From Bacillus sp. USDA818B3_A (GTDB lineage Bacteria; Bacillota; Bacilli; Bacillales; Cytobacillaceae), in contig NZ_JAABNN010000018.1 of the NCBI RefSeq assembly GCF_009928415.1, positions 47,754-111,753 of the forward strand: a stretch of DNA of 64,000 nucleotides, in the 5' to 3' direction. The notes beneath the pieces were generated by a model. That model was given only the letters and a program-made list of their open reading frames with translations, searched no databases and was not told the origin of the DNA. Each line of letters opens with the position of its first letter. The first letter of the stretch is position 1. Positions 51,601 through 59,738 of this stretch are shown here, piece by piece. Made by a program: the position numbers and the translations under genes.

Positions 51601-53049
51601 TTATGCCGCTTGTTTGATCTTATCTGCATGACTTTTTCTAGCATCACGTTTCGCTAGTACAAAGGTAACGATAAAGGCTGTTAAAATGGAGATAGCCATT
51701 CCTATTACGTAAGATAAAATCGAGCCCGGCTTAATTGAAATGATTCCTGGCAGGCCGGCAGCACCTAGTGCAACTGCTTTTACCTTAAAGAAGGTGACAA
51801 ATCCAGATGCAACGCCAGACCCAATAATTGCTCCGATAAATGGATATTTCAGCTTTAAATTGACGCCGAACATGGCAGGCTCTGTAATCCCTAATAGTGC
51901 CGAAATACCTGAAGCAGAAGCAAGACTCTTCAGCTTTTGGTCTTTAGTTACTAAGAGTACAGCCAGAGTTGCCGCACCTTGAGCTACGTTGGACATTGCA
52001 GCAATTGGGAAAAGGAACGACCCGCCCGTTTTTGCTATGTCAGAAATCAGTTGTGTTTCAACAGCAATAAAGCTTTGATGCATACCAGTTATAACGATTG
52101 GGGCATAGAATAATCCTAAGAGAGCGCCGCCAATAAATCCGGTTGTATCATATAACCAAACAAGTCCGTCTGTAAAAAGGTTACCAGCCGTTCTCATGAT
52201 TGGACCTACGACGGTAAAAGTTAACGCACTCGTTACCAAAATAGATAATAGCGGGGTAAGCAGGTTATCTAACGCAGATGGAATGATCTTCCGTAAACTA
52301 ATTTCAATTTTTGCTAGTATGAAAGAAGATGCCAAAACGGGTAATACGGTTCCTTGATAGCCTACTTTTTCTATCTCAAAGCCAAATATGTTCCAGACAG
52401 GTACTTTATGATCAACTAAAGCAGCCCCGTAATTATAGGCATTTAACAGGTCCGGATGAACCATAATCATCCCTAATGCCGCTCCCAAAAAAGCATTTCC
52501 TCCAAAGCGTTTTGTAGCTGAGAATCCGATTAATACGGGTAAAAATACGAAGGCTGCATTTGCAAACGTGTTGATCATCCCGGCTAAATCAGCCATCCCC
52601 GGATTCGCATCGATTAACGATTTTCCCTCTAAAAATAAATCCTTTGCCGTTAATACGTTATTTAATCCCATTAACAAACCGCCTGCAACAATCGCAGGGA
52701 TAATCGGGACAAAAATATCTGAAAGTAATTTTACGAGCTGCAGGAGTGGGTTTTGTTTCTTCGTTCCTTCATTTTTTACCTGAGTTGTGGACATCTCGGA
52801 GATTCCTGCTAGTTGAATCAAATGTTTATACACTTCGTTAACAATTCCGGCACCGAGAATGATTTGAAATTGTCCACCTGTTGAAAAGGTTCCTTTAACC
52901 GTCTCTATTCCATCTAACCCAGCTTGGTCGACCTTTTCTTCATCATGTAAAACTAAACGTAATCTTGTAGCACAATGTGCTGCAGCTGAAACATTTTCTT
53001 TACCGCCAATGGCAGTTAAAATCGCCTGTGCAACTTCTTTGTGGTTCAT
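51601..53049 (-). CDS. scrA: Sucrose PTS permease EIIBC
   Basis: 482 residues: EIIB domain with phospho-Cys26 in AAAHCATRLR, EIIC with eight to ten membrane helices and GITEPAMFG. No EIIA domain is attached; a separate EIIA gene is encoded divergently at 54480. AAGGAG before ATG. The leader upstream holds four operator palindromes, and the promoter appears to lie at the 3' end of the regulator gene. Confidence 0.9.
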   Translation of the reverse strand: MNHKEVAQAILTAIGGKENVSAAAHCATRLRLVLHDEEKVDQAGLDGIETVKGTFSTGGQFQIILGAGIVNEVYKHLIQLAGISEMSTTQVKNEGTKKQNPLLQLVKLLSDIFVPIIPAIVAGGLLMGLNNVLTAKDLFLEGKSLIDANPGMADLAGMINTFANAAFVFLPVLIGFSATKRFGGNAFLGAALGMIMVHPDLLNAYNYGAALVDHKVPVWNIFGFEIEKVGYQGTVLPVLASSFILAKIEISLRKIIPSALDNLLTPLLSILVTSALTFTVVGPIMRTAGNLFTDGLVWLYDTTGFIGGALLGLFYAPIVITGMHQSFIAVETQLISDIAKTGGSFLFPIAAMSNVAQGAATLAVLLVTKDQKLKSLASASGISALLGITEPAMFGVNLKLKYPFIGAIIGSGVASGFVTFFKVKAVALGAAGLPGIISIKPGSILSYVIGMAISILTAFIVTFVLAKRDARKSHADKIKQAA

Positions 53050-53080
53050 TTCTCATTCTCCTTTATTATAGCTTTTGGGT

Positions 53081-53092
53081 GGTACCGGTTCC
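53081..53092. promoter_or_regulatory. Sucrose operator O1
   Basis: GGTACCGGTTCC, one change from the GGAACCGGTTCC palindrome, 32 bases upstream of the scrA start codon. Confidence 0.65.
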
Positions 53093-53117
53093 AGTGAATA
53101 AAAAATAAATAATTTTG

Positions 53118-53129
53118 GGAACCGGTTCC
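53118..53129. promoter_or_regulatory. Sucrose operator O2
   Basis: Perfect GGAACCGGTTCC palindrome with A/T-matched flanks. Confidence 0.75.
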
Positions 53130-53173
53130 AAAATTATTAAAAAAAATATAAGTTCCATTCTTTAGTTGAACGT

Positions 53174-53185
53174 GGAACCGGTTCT
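53174..53185. promoter_or_regulatory. Sucrose operator O3
   Basis: GGAACCGGTTCT, one mismatch from the palindrome, in the transcribed leader. Confidence 0.7.
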
Positions 53186-53204
53186 AATCGAGGACCGATT
53201 AAAA

Positions 53205-53227
53205 GGTTCCTTTATGGAACCGATTCC
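53205..53227. promoter_or_regulatory. Sucrose operator O4 with extra half-site
   Basis: GGAACCGATTCC at 53216-53227 just downstream of the -10 box, plus an upstream GGTTCC (53205-53210) forming a second inverted repeat with GGAACC. Confidence 0.7.
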
Positions 53228-53232
53228 ACTAT

Positions 53233-53270
53233 ATTATAATTTATGATTATTTATGTTGTCAACGCTTTCT
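53233..53270 (-). promoter_or_regulatory. scrA promoter with overlapping cre
   Basis: Minus-strand TTGACA (53257-53262), 18-base spacer, TATAAT (53233-53238). AGAAAGCGTTGACA (53257-53270) is a cre-like site overlapping the -35, as at the bglP promoter. It is partly inside the 3' end of the regulator gene. Confidence 0.68.
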
Positions 53271-54229
53271 CTTTCTATAATTTCATATTTTGAATAAATT
53301 AACGATGGCAGCTCTTCACTGTTGATTAGTTGGACCATACTTTGGGCGGCCGTTTGGCCCGCCTCTTTATAGAAAAATTTAACCGTTGTTAAACTAGGAT
53401 GAACAATCTCGGTTACCTCATACCCGCCGAATCCTGTAACAGATAAGTCTCTTGGGACACTTATCCCTTTTAAATGAGCCGCTTTGATCGCTCCCAGTGC
53501 AATATTGTCAGTAGCACAAACTAATATAGTTGGGTTAAAATCATCAATAATCTCCGGTACTTTGTCAATAGCTTCAGCCATTTTAAAACTTGTTTCGTAA
53601 TACTTCACTTCACAGCCATGGCCTTCTTGGATAGCTTGTCTAAACCCTTCCTTTCTTTTTACCCCAACAGCAATATCGTATTCAGGTACACCCAAGAAGG
53701 CAATTTTCCGATGTCCTTTAGCTAAGATATATTTTCCTATATCATAGCCGGCTTCATAATCATTATGAATCAAACTGTACACTTCATTATGCTGTTGTCC
53801 AACGAGCAGAATTGGAATTTGTACCTGTTGAATGGCTTCCAGATGCGTATTTGTAATTTGTGTTGCTAATAAAATAATTCCTGCCACCTTTTGCCTTGCC
53901 ATGGTGTAAATATTATCGATTTCACGTTCTAGATCCTGACTAGTGTTTGATATTAACATTTGGTAATTCAGTTGTCTAAGCTGCTCATCGATTCCTATTA
54001 AAGTTTGGGAGGTCGCGTAGGAATCCAAGCGAGGCACAATTGTCCCAATAATATTTGGTTTCTTCGCCTTTAAACTTTGAGCAAAAGTATTCGGAATATA
54101 ACCCGTTTCTTTTATCACCCGCTCAATCTTTTTTTTCGTTAAGTCGCTGACAGACCCGCCATTTAGATACCTAGAAACAGTACTCTTGGCAACACCCGAT
54201 AATCGGGCAATGTCTGCAATAGTTTTCAT
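53234..54229 (-). CDS. scrR: LacI-family sucrose regulon repressor (ScrR-type)
   Basis: 331 residues: N-terminal HTH (TIADIARLSGVAKSTVSRYLNGG), hinge with YIPNTFAQSLK, then a periplasmic-binding-like effector domain. The genes it borders and the repeated GGAACCGGTTCC palindromes, a LacI-type symmetry with central CG, indicate that it controls sucrose uptake and cleavage. GAGG before ATG. It is transcribed ahead of scrA on the same strand. Confidence 0.85.
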   Translation of the reverse strand: MKTIADIARLSGVAKSTVSRYLNGGSVSDLTKKKIERVIKETGYIPNTFAQSLKAKKPNIIGTIVPRLDSYATSQTLIGIDEQLRQLNYQMLISNTSQDLEREIDNIYTMARQKVAGIILLATQITNTHLEAIQQVQIPILLVGQQHNEVYSLIHNDYEAGYDIGKYILAKGHRKIAFLGVPEYDIAVGVKRKEGFRQAIQEGHGCEVKYYETSFKMAEAIDKVPEIIDDFNPTILVCATDNIALGAIKAAHLKGISVPRDLSVTGFGGYEVTEIVHPSLTTVKFFYKEAGQTAAQSMVQLINSEELPSLIYSKYEIIERESVDNINNHKL

Positions 54230-54413
54230 AACTTCAACCTCATTTTTCCTCTAACCAATTTGTATTTTTCATTCATCGGCTAATTTAATAGTTTTTCTTT
54301 TTAGATCATCTATTTTAGTATAAAATCATTTTTACCATTAAGAAAGTCGTTTAGAATATAATCGTTGAATTTTTTTCTGTAGTTTATTAAAATTAAAATA
54401 ATTCCATAAATTT

Positions 54414-54439
54414 TATAATCCGGATTTGGAACCGGTTCC
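54414..54439 (+). promoter_or_regulatory. EIIA gene promoter with sucrose operator O5
   Basis: -10 TATAAT at 54414-54419; a perfect GGAACCGGTTCC palindrome at 54428-54439 sits over the expected transcription start, so the repressor should also control this separate gene. Confidence 0.7.
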
Positions 54440-54479
54440 TAAGTCCTATTTTGTAGAATACATAAAGGTGGTTTTTCAA

Positions 54480-54944
54480 ATGTTTAAAGGCTTATTCAAA
54501 AAGAAAACGGCTGAAAGTGATCCATTTATCTTACAACCGTTAGAGGGAAAAATAGTACCACTTGAGACCGTCCCAGATCCTGTCTTTTCACAGAAAATGA
54601 TGGGAGATGGTTTCGCTGTCCAACCTGTAAATGGAACGGTTGTTTCACCAGTCGATGGAAAAGTAGTAAGTGTCTTTCCTACCAAACATGCTGTGAGCCT
54701 TATGGATCATAACGGAAAAGAAATCTTAATCCATGTTGGGATGGATACGGTTAGCTTAAAAGGCGAAGGGTTTACTTCTTTTGTCAAGGATGGGCAAACC
54801 GTTAAGAAGGGGCAAAAACTGCTCGAGGTTGATTTTGATCTCATTAAAGAGAAAGTGCCGTCGATCATTACACCAGTCGTATTTACCAACCTAAGTGAAA
54901 ATGAAAAAGTCGTAATTGATGAACAGGGTGTAAGAATTATTTAG
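54480..54944 (+). CDS. PTS EIIA component, glucose type
   Basis: 154 residues, the stand-alone IIA-Glc fold. Active-site His85 in ILIHVGMDTV with His70 (TKHA) as the second histidine. It would donate phosphate to the EIIB of the divergent sucrose permease, which lacks its own EIIA. The ATG at 54480 has AGGTGG 9 bases upstream; an in-frame TTG at 54426 lies inside the promoter/operator and is rejected. Confidence 0.87.
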   Translation: MFKGLFKKKTAESDPFILQPLEGKIVPLETVPDPVFSQKMMGDGFAVQPVNGTVVSPVDGKVVSVFPTKHAVSLMDHNGKEILIHVGMDTVSLKGEGFTSFVKDGQTVKKGQKLLEVDFDLIKEKVPSIITPVVFTNLSENEKVVIDEQGVRII

Positions 54945-55014
54945 AATAATCTCATACAGAGAACTAATTACCAGCCTCTCTTCATTTACAGAGAGGCTTT
55001 TATTGCACATGATG

Positions 55015-55554
55015 TTAGTTTTCTGTTTGTGTTAATTGCTTCTTTTTTCTTAGTAAAATTAAATAGTAGAAAATGTAATAAGCAAACATGATCAGCAATA
55101 GTCCCGCTGTCCATGAGTTTCCGAAGGCAGCATTCATATTTTGGTAACTATTTGTTTGCTTTTGTGTGGCTGCAGTGGTTAAAATCCCAGATGTGCTCAT
55201 CCGGTAAAATCGATAGATCAGTCGAGCTAAAAAGATAAAAGTAACCGTACTGCCAATCCATATATTTGGACGGTAATACCAGAACATTTCTCTCTTCTCA
55301 AAGGTTGTCAGGGCTGCTCCATAATAGGCGAGAAGGATACCTAATAAAATCCCGATTCCGTCTGAAATTAAGCTGATTGGATGGGTAAGTCCCCCGAATA
55401 AAAAGACCAGCCCAATAATAAAGAAAATAATCGTCCTGATAACTAGTTTCCTAGGATTCAGTTCCTGCCAGCCAATATTCCGGCGAACCCGCCGATAAAT
55501 GCCGAAGATAACGATGGCGATAATGACAATGATACTATACAAGTGCTGATCCAT
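55015..55554 (-). CDS. Four-helix membrane protein (possibly CcdC/DUF1453-like)
   Basis: About 179 residues with roughly four or five membrane helices and a RRVRRNIGWQELNPRKL basic loop after the first helix. The pattern resembles CcdC/DUF1453 proteins, but I am not sure. Start ATG at 55552-55554 with GGGGGG upstream. It stands alone between the EIIA gene and a DUF1284 gene. Confidence 0.6.
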   Translation of the reverse strand: MDQHLYSIIVIIAIVIFGIYRRVRRNIGWQELNPRKLVIRTIIFFIIGLVFLFGGLTHPISLISDGIGILLGILLAYYGAALTTFEKREMFWYYRPNIWIGSTVTFIFLARLIYRFYRMSTSGILTTAATQKQTNSYQNMNAAFGNSWTAGLLLIMFAYYIFYYLILLRKKKQLTQTEN

Positions 55555-55793
55555 GTATTTCCCCCCCAAGTTACTCACTTCATTTCATTTTATAACCTCT
55601 CCGCTATCTTGATCTTTTCTTTTGAATTTCTTTTTTACTGTTACAAAAAACAACCGTATTCTAGTAGTGCGCTTAACCAAATTGGAATATATTTCTAATA
55701 ATATTAACATTTATTAATCAAGTTTACATCACTAAATTACGATAAATAATTCAGAAAAAAACGGTATAATCGAAGACAAAGGAGTGAACCTGG

Positions 55794-56222
55794 ATGAGTT
55801 TGAGTTTACGTGGACACCATTTGTTGTGCGTTCATGGCTTTCGTGGGATGGGCTATAGCCCTGATTTTGTAAAAAAAATGAGTGAAATTGTCGAGCAAAT
55901 CAGGGATGATCGTTTGGACTATCCAATCCAAGTAGTAGCAGCGCTAGATGATACCTGCTGTACTTGCCCCCATAAGGGAAAAACCACTTGTGAGGCAAGT
56001 ATTGGTTCAAATGAACATGTCCTAACAATGGACCTCAATGTCATTCGTCACCTGGGATTGATCGAAGGAGCTGTTTACAATAAGTCCTTTTTAGTTCAAT
56101 TAACTGCTGAAAAAGTGGAGCCAGATGATTTGGATTATATTTGTAAAGGATGCTCCTGGCTCTCTTATGGGGTTTGTAAAGAGGGGATTGCTGATTTACG
56201 GGAGAAATACTTAAAAAAGTGA
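55794..56222 (+). CDS. DUF1284 family cysteine-rich protein
   Basis: 142 residues. Starts LRGHHLLCVHGFRGMGYS and carries two cysteine clusters (CCTCPHKGKTTC near 60-71 and CKGCSWLSYGVC near 117-128), suggesting an iron-sulfur cluster or zinc site. Function unknown. AAGGAG before ATG. Confidence 0.83.
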   Translation: MSLSLRGHHLLCVHGFRGMGYSPDFVKKMSEIVEQIRDDRLDYPIQVVAALDDTCCTCPHKGKTTCEASIGSNEHVLTMDLNVIRHLGLIEGAVYNKSFLVQLTAEKVEPDDLDYICKGCSWLSYGVCKEGIADLREKYLKK

Positions 56223-56235
56223 TTACATTGCTAAT

Positions 56236-56266
56236 AAATCCCCCATACTTTTCGTTTGGGGGATTT
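56236..56266. terminator. Bidirectional terminator after DUF1284 gene
   Basis: 10-bp stem AAATCCCCCA/TGGGGGATTT between convergent genes. Confidence 0.75.
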
Positions 56267-56280
56267 GTTTTACCACTTGT

Positions 56281-56451
56281 TTACAAACCACCGCAAGATT
56301 GGTTCGACCCTTTGGTTTGTTTATTATGTCCTTCTCGAGTTTCATTTGTAACGGATTCGAGTCCATAACCAGTTGAACTTATTTCTAGATTCTCTTTTTG
56401 ATTCCCTTTAGATGATGGATCTAGGTTTGGATCAAAGTTGTTAGTTTCCAT
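56281..56451 (-). CDS. Small hydrophilic protein (56 residues)
   Basis: ATG with a strong AGGAGG site 8 bases upstream encodes 56 residues rich in Asn, Ser, Glu and Gly (METNNFDPNLDPSSKGNQKE at the N-terminus, SNQSCGGL at the end). No hydrophobic segment; probably disordered. Such short hydrophilic proteins are common among sporulation genes of bacilli, but nothing here proves that. It ends against a good terminator. Confidence 0.55.
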   Translation of the reverse strand: METNNFDPNLDPSSKGNQKENLEISSTGYGLESVTNETREGHNKQTKGSNQSCGGL

Positions 56452-56558
56452 TTGCCTGCCCTCCTTTTAGTTGTCCTATTTAAATTATCTGCAATTAGCT
56501 CCGTTTTAATTATTAAGCTGGATATTATCCTTGTTTTGGTTGCACTAAAGCCTTTCTC

Positions 56559-56661
56559 GGTCAATGAACTTACTTCATTGACCACCAGCTTCCCTTTTTT
56601 CTTCTGAAGGGCAATGAACCCTTTTTTCATTGACCGACAGTTCCCAATTTTTCCTCTGAAG
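56559..56661. repeat. Direct and inverted repeats
   Basis: TTCATTGACC occurs at 56574-56583 and 56626-56635, each followed by a TTCCC block and TCTGAAGGG, giving two imperfect repeats offset by 52 bp. The first copy also forms a perfect 10-bp inverted repeat with GGTCAATGAA at 56559-56568. Function unknown. Confidence 0.5.
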
Positions 56662-56775
56662 GGTAAAGGAACTCCCACTAACTAAAATTGACAGTAAATT
56701 TACATTTAATAGACCTTCAGTTTACAAATACAGCCTATACTGTGGTTATCAAATAATAAACGAAGGAGCTGCCCA

Positions 56776-56838
56776 ATGATCGAATTCCTAGTTCGACTGG
56801 TAATTTTGGTCCCACTTTGTACCCTTCTTTGTCCATAG
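56776..56838 (+). CDS. Possible 20-residue hydrophobic peptide
   Basis: ATG preceded by AAGGAG at 8 bases encodes MIEFLVRLVILVPLCTLLCP and then stops. It is one hydrophobic helix with two cysteines. It could be a small membrane peptide or a leader; no homologue is recalled. The good ribosome binding site is the main evidence. Confidence 0.35.
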   Translation: MIEFLVRLVILVPLCTLLCP

Positions 56839-57051
56839 ATTATTCTTCCTTCAAACCATCTAAATCAGCCATTACAATCATCCCATCCCCCGATTGACTA
56901 ACAATAAAAATTATTTTTCCAGCAATAAAATTTTTCAATTAGACAAGGGCAAACGTTTATAAGCTGACATACATTGTAAATACAGTCATATTTGATTATT
57001 TGTACTCATATACTTGTAAAACATTTTCACTGGAAAGGGGAATCTTGACCT

Positions 57052-57162
57052 ATGGATATTTGTATTTCTTGTGGAAAAGAATTATCAATTATGGAGAGAA
57101 ATAGGACTGAATGCTGGGAATGTAGAGATACAACAGTAGAAGCCTATACAGAGGAAGAGTAA
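57052..57162 (+). CDS. 36-residue zinc-ribbon protein
   Basis: Very small ORF with paired CxxC knuckles (Cys4/Cys7 in ICISCGK, Cys21/Cys24 in ECWECRD) and an acidic tail. It is typical of a minimal zinc ribbon. AAAGGGG lies about 12 bases before the ATG, a bit far. It is followed by a strong terminator, which supports a transcription unit. Confidence 0.55.
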   Translation: MDICISCGKELSIMERNRTECWECRDTTVEAYTEEE

Positions 57163-57201
57163 TTTTTACTAATGTCGATTGCTCCTTTTGGTTAATGAAA
57201 T

Positions 57202-57245
57202 AGAAGGCCCAGTCCCTATAACAAGTAGGACTGGGCCTTCTTTGA
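57202..57245 (+). terminator. Strong terminator after zinc-ribbon ORF
   Basis: Perfect 14-bp stem AGAAGGCCCAGTCC/GGACTGGGCCTTCT followed by TTGATTTATTTT. Confidence 0.85.
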
Positions 57246-57324
57246 TTTATTTTAAAAAAGGTTTTCTAAGGAATTACACAAAAACATCAGTGATAAACTA
57301 AACTGTAGTGCAGGTTAAGAAAGT

Positions 57325-58050
57325 GTGGTGTCTAGTTTGAATTTCACAGAAGCTCAGGAATCGCTGACTTTGCTTGAATGGAGCCTCCGGGCCATTGTTG
57401 CCTTTTTCTTTTTGCTGATTGTCGCAAAAGTATTAGGTCAGCGGGCTATCTCCCAATTAAGATTGCTTGATTTTGTTATCGCCCTAGTGATCGGCAATAT
57501 TATCGCCCACCCGTTATCCGACCAGCATCTGGAATTTAAAGGTTCAGTTATAACGACGGTTGTTTTAGTTGTCCTGTATCTTTGCGGCATTTGGCTGATA
57601 CTTAAATGGCCATGGTTTAGGAAGTTAATGAATCATGCCCCGATTACGATTGTTAAAGATGGAGAAATTATTTATAAAGGGTTAAAGAAAGCGAGAATAT
57701 CAATTGATGTTTTATTAGAGGAATTGCGTGAAGAAAAAGTGGCGGATATTAAAAAAGTAGCCTTAGCCCTCTGGGAAGCGGATGGAAAAATTTCAGTCTT
57801 TATAGACCCTAAATACTCACCTATTACACCCGCTGCCGGCAAAATAAATACAGAACCATTTGAGTTACCAAGAACAATTATTAAAGAAGGCAGATTCAAT
57901 CCAGAAGAGTTAAAACAAATACATAAAGACGAAAGCTGGGTCATATCCTCTTTAGAACGTTTATATCAGACGGAAGTCAAAGACGTCCTGCTTGCCACAC
58001 TTGATTCAAAGGATAATTTGAAGGTATTTTTATATAATGGACAAAACTGA
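57325..58050 (+). CDS. DUF421 (YetF-family) membrane protein
   Basis: 241 residues: three N-terminal membrane helices (LRAIVAFFFLLIVAKVLGQRAISQL, FVIALVIGNIIAHPL, VLVVLYLCGIWLILKW) followed by a cytoplasmic alpha/beta domain with ITIVKDGEIIYKGLKKARISIDVLLEELREE, the DUF421 signature. In spore formers, relatives affect germination or membrane processes. The start is uncertain: GTG at 57325 or TTG at 57337, both with weak sites. Confidence 0.82.
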   Translation: MVSSLNFTEAQESLTLLEWSLRAIVAFFFLLIVAKVLGQRAISQLRLLDFVIALVIGNIIAHPLSDQHLEFKGSVITTVVLVVLYLCGIWLILKWPWFRKLMNHAPITIVKDGEIIYKGLKKARISIDVLLEELREEKVADIKKVALALWEADGKISVFIDPKYSPITPAAGKINTEPFELPRTIIKEGRFNPEELKQIHKDESWVISSLERLYQTEVKDVLLATLDSKDNLKVFLYNGQN

Positions 58051-58078
58051 CTCACGTTTTTTGAGTCAGTTTATTTTT
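58047..58078. terminator. Bidirectional terminator between DUF421 and MOSC genes
   Basis: ACTGACTCA/TGAGTCAGT stem followed by TTTATTTTTT, between convergent genes. Confidence 0.75.
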
Positions 58079-58084
58079 TCCAGT

Positions 58085-58651
58085 TTATTGCATAGGGTTT
58101 GAGTAGTTGTTAATTAAAATTTGTACTTCATCTGTTTCGTTGATTGTGCCCGGTCTTTCGACAGCACAAACTACGCCTCTCCGCTTAAAGCCTGCCTTAA
58201 CAAAACGAGTGGCGAGCTTACTATGAGTTTCATACTGTTTTTGAATTTCTTCTCCTGGCAGGGTACATGGCATATTTTCCCCCATACAAATTAAGCCCGC
58301 CCCACTTGGGAATAAAATTCGTGAACCTAGCGGTAATTTTGTTAACTCAGGAAATCCCTTAACTAACAGATTTGCCCCTAACCACTCTGGCAGTACTTTT
58401 TCAACCCCAAGTTCGCTAGCGATTTGACTTAGTTCTTCCTCTGAAACAATCGTAATCTGCCGGCGGTTTAGGATTTCTGTACCTCTTGGATACATTGGCT
58501 GTCTTGAATCTGCCTTACTTGTCAGCCCAAAATGGCGGTCGCCCCTAATTCCGCCAAATTCAAGTAACGTCTCGGGAATCCTTCTTGTTACAAATGTCTC
58601 CGGAAGATCTGCAATTAATATGGCTTGTATATTGGCTGTTGCCTTCTTCAT
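58085..58651 (-). CDS. MOSC-domain protein
   Basis: 188 residues covering one MOSC domain: GIRGDRHFG near the N-terminus, NRRQITIVSEEEL, GANLLVKG and a conserved Cys near GAGLICMGENMPC. MOSC proteins handle molybdenum cofactor-bound sulfur, typically in small N-hydroxylated-compound reductases. No partner reductase is adjacent. The ribosome binding site is modest (AAGGTAG). Confidence 0.85.
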   Translation of the reverse strand: MKKATANIQAILIADLPETFVTRRIPETLLEFGGIRGDRHFGLTSKADSRQPMYPRGTEILNRRQITIVSEEELSQIASELGVEKVLPEWLGANLLVKGFPELTKLPLGSRILFPSGAGLICMGENMPCTLPGEEIQKQYETHSKLATRFVKAGFKRRGVVCAVERPGTINETDEVQILINNYSNPMQ

Positions 58652-58793
58652 AAAATTTAATCTACCTTACCTTCCATTTGATGTTAGATTTATTTTAGCA
58701 TGACTACACCTAAAACATGCCAATTGATTTATTCATCCTTTTGCCCCTACAATAAAACTAGTATGAATCTAATGTAAGTGAAGAGGAGTAATT

Positions 58794-59717
58794 ATGTACG
58801 TTTACCGCGATTATCCCCAATTTTCTTGGTCCAACTCAAGGCATAAGACTTTTTTAGAATGCGTACGGAAATATTATCACCAATATTATGAATCTCATAA
58901 TGGCTGGGAGTATGATGCTCCAGAAGAAAACAAATCCGCCTATCGTCTTAAAAACATAAAGAACATTCCCATCCTCTTAGGGGATGAAATCCATAAAGTG
59001 ATTGACCAGCAGCTGAAAAACTTTTTAAACGGTAAAGGACTTTTATTAGCGGGCGAAATGGTTGATTTGGTAACGAGGAACTTAAATAAGGCCTATTTAG
59101 ACTCCACTAAATTTCGCAGTTCGTGGTTTCAGAAACCGAAGCGATATCAAATGCTTCACGAAATTTATTATGGTGAGGGGCTCAGTCCTGACGTAATTGC
59201 CTCTGCAAAAACGAAACTGCGGCTATGTATTAACCATTTCTTTAGCAGTAAAACCTATCAAGATATTCTCAACAAATTAGAGATGCACGTCCTGCACTCG
59301 GAGGACTTTCAAACTTTTGAAGTAAATGGTGTCGATGTGTTTGTTGTCCTCGACTTTGTTTACAAGGATGTTAGTCAGAATAAATGGATTGTGGTCGATT
59401 GGAAAACGGGTAAAGAATCAGAAGATGACCGAAAACAGCTCGCCTTCTATGCCCTCTTTCTTTCAAAGCAGCACCATATTCCAATTGAAGACATTGTCCT
59501 AAGAAATGAGTATTTGTTAACCGGGACAAGCCAGGAGTATAAATTAACTCCGTTCGAAATAGATTCTGCTCAAACATTAATGAATGATAGCATCTATCAC
59601 ATGCTTGGGCTTCTCGACAACCCGGCGAGAAATAAACCCCTCAGCATAGACCAATTCGAAAAGAAAGCATCGAACAAATGCCAGCGCTGTAACTTTAAAG
59701 AAAAATGCCAAGTTTAA
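58794..59717 (+). CDS. Stand-alone RecB/Cas4-like nuclease with four cysteines
   Basis: 307 residues of the PD-(D/E)XK superfamily. Motifs: His67 in GDEIHKVI, Asp187 in VVLDFVY, Asp202/Lys204 in VVDWKTGK and Gln215 in RKQLAFYA. One cysteine near the N-terminus (Cys23, FLECVRKYY) and three at the C-terminus (Cys296, Cys299, Cys305) are arranged like the Fe-S cluster of Cas4 and AddB. No CRISPR array or other cas gene is present. AGGAG before ATG. The role is probably DNA repair or defence; unknown. Confidence 0.78.
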   Translation: MYVYRDYPQFSWSNSRHKTFLECVRKYYHQYYESHNGWEYDAPEENKSAYRLKNIKNIPILLGDEIHKVIDQQLKNFLNGKGLLLAGEMVDLVTRNLNKAYLDSTKFRSSWFQKPKRYQMLHEIYYGEGLSPDVIASAKTKLRLCINHFFSSKTYQDILNKLEMHVLHSEDFQTFEVNGVDVFVVLDFVYKDVSQNKWIVVDWKTGKESEDDRKQLAFYALFLSKQHHIPIEDIVLRNEYLLTGTSQEYKLTPFEIDSAQTLMNDSIYHMLGLLDNPARNKPLSIDQFEKKASNKCQRCNFKEKCQV

Positions 59718-59738
59718 GCTACAGATATAGTATTAATG

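Noticed and set aside
54426..54479. In-frame TTG start extending the EIIA protein by 18 residues
   Set aside because: It lies inside the operator palindrome just after the -10 box and has no ribosome binding site; the ATG at 54480 does.
56421..56678. 85-residue minus-strand ORF
   Set aside because: It spans the direct/inverted repeats, lacks a ribosome binding site and overlaps the better-supported 56-residue gene.
58794..59717. Cas4 of a CRISPR system
   Set aside because: No repeat-spacer array and no other cas gene in the window; only the fold and cysteines are shared.
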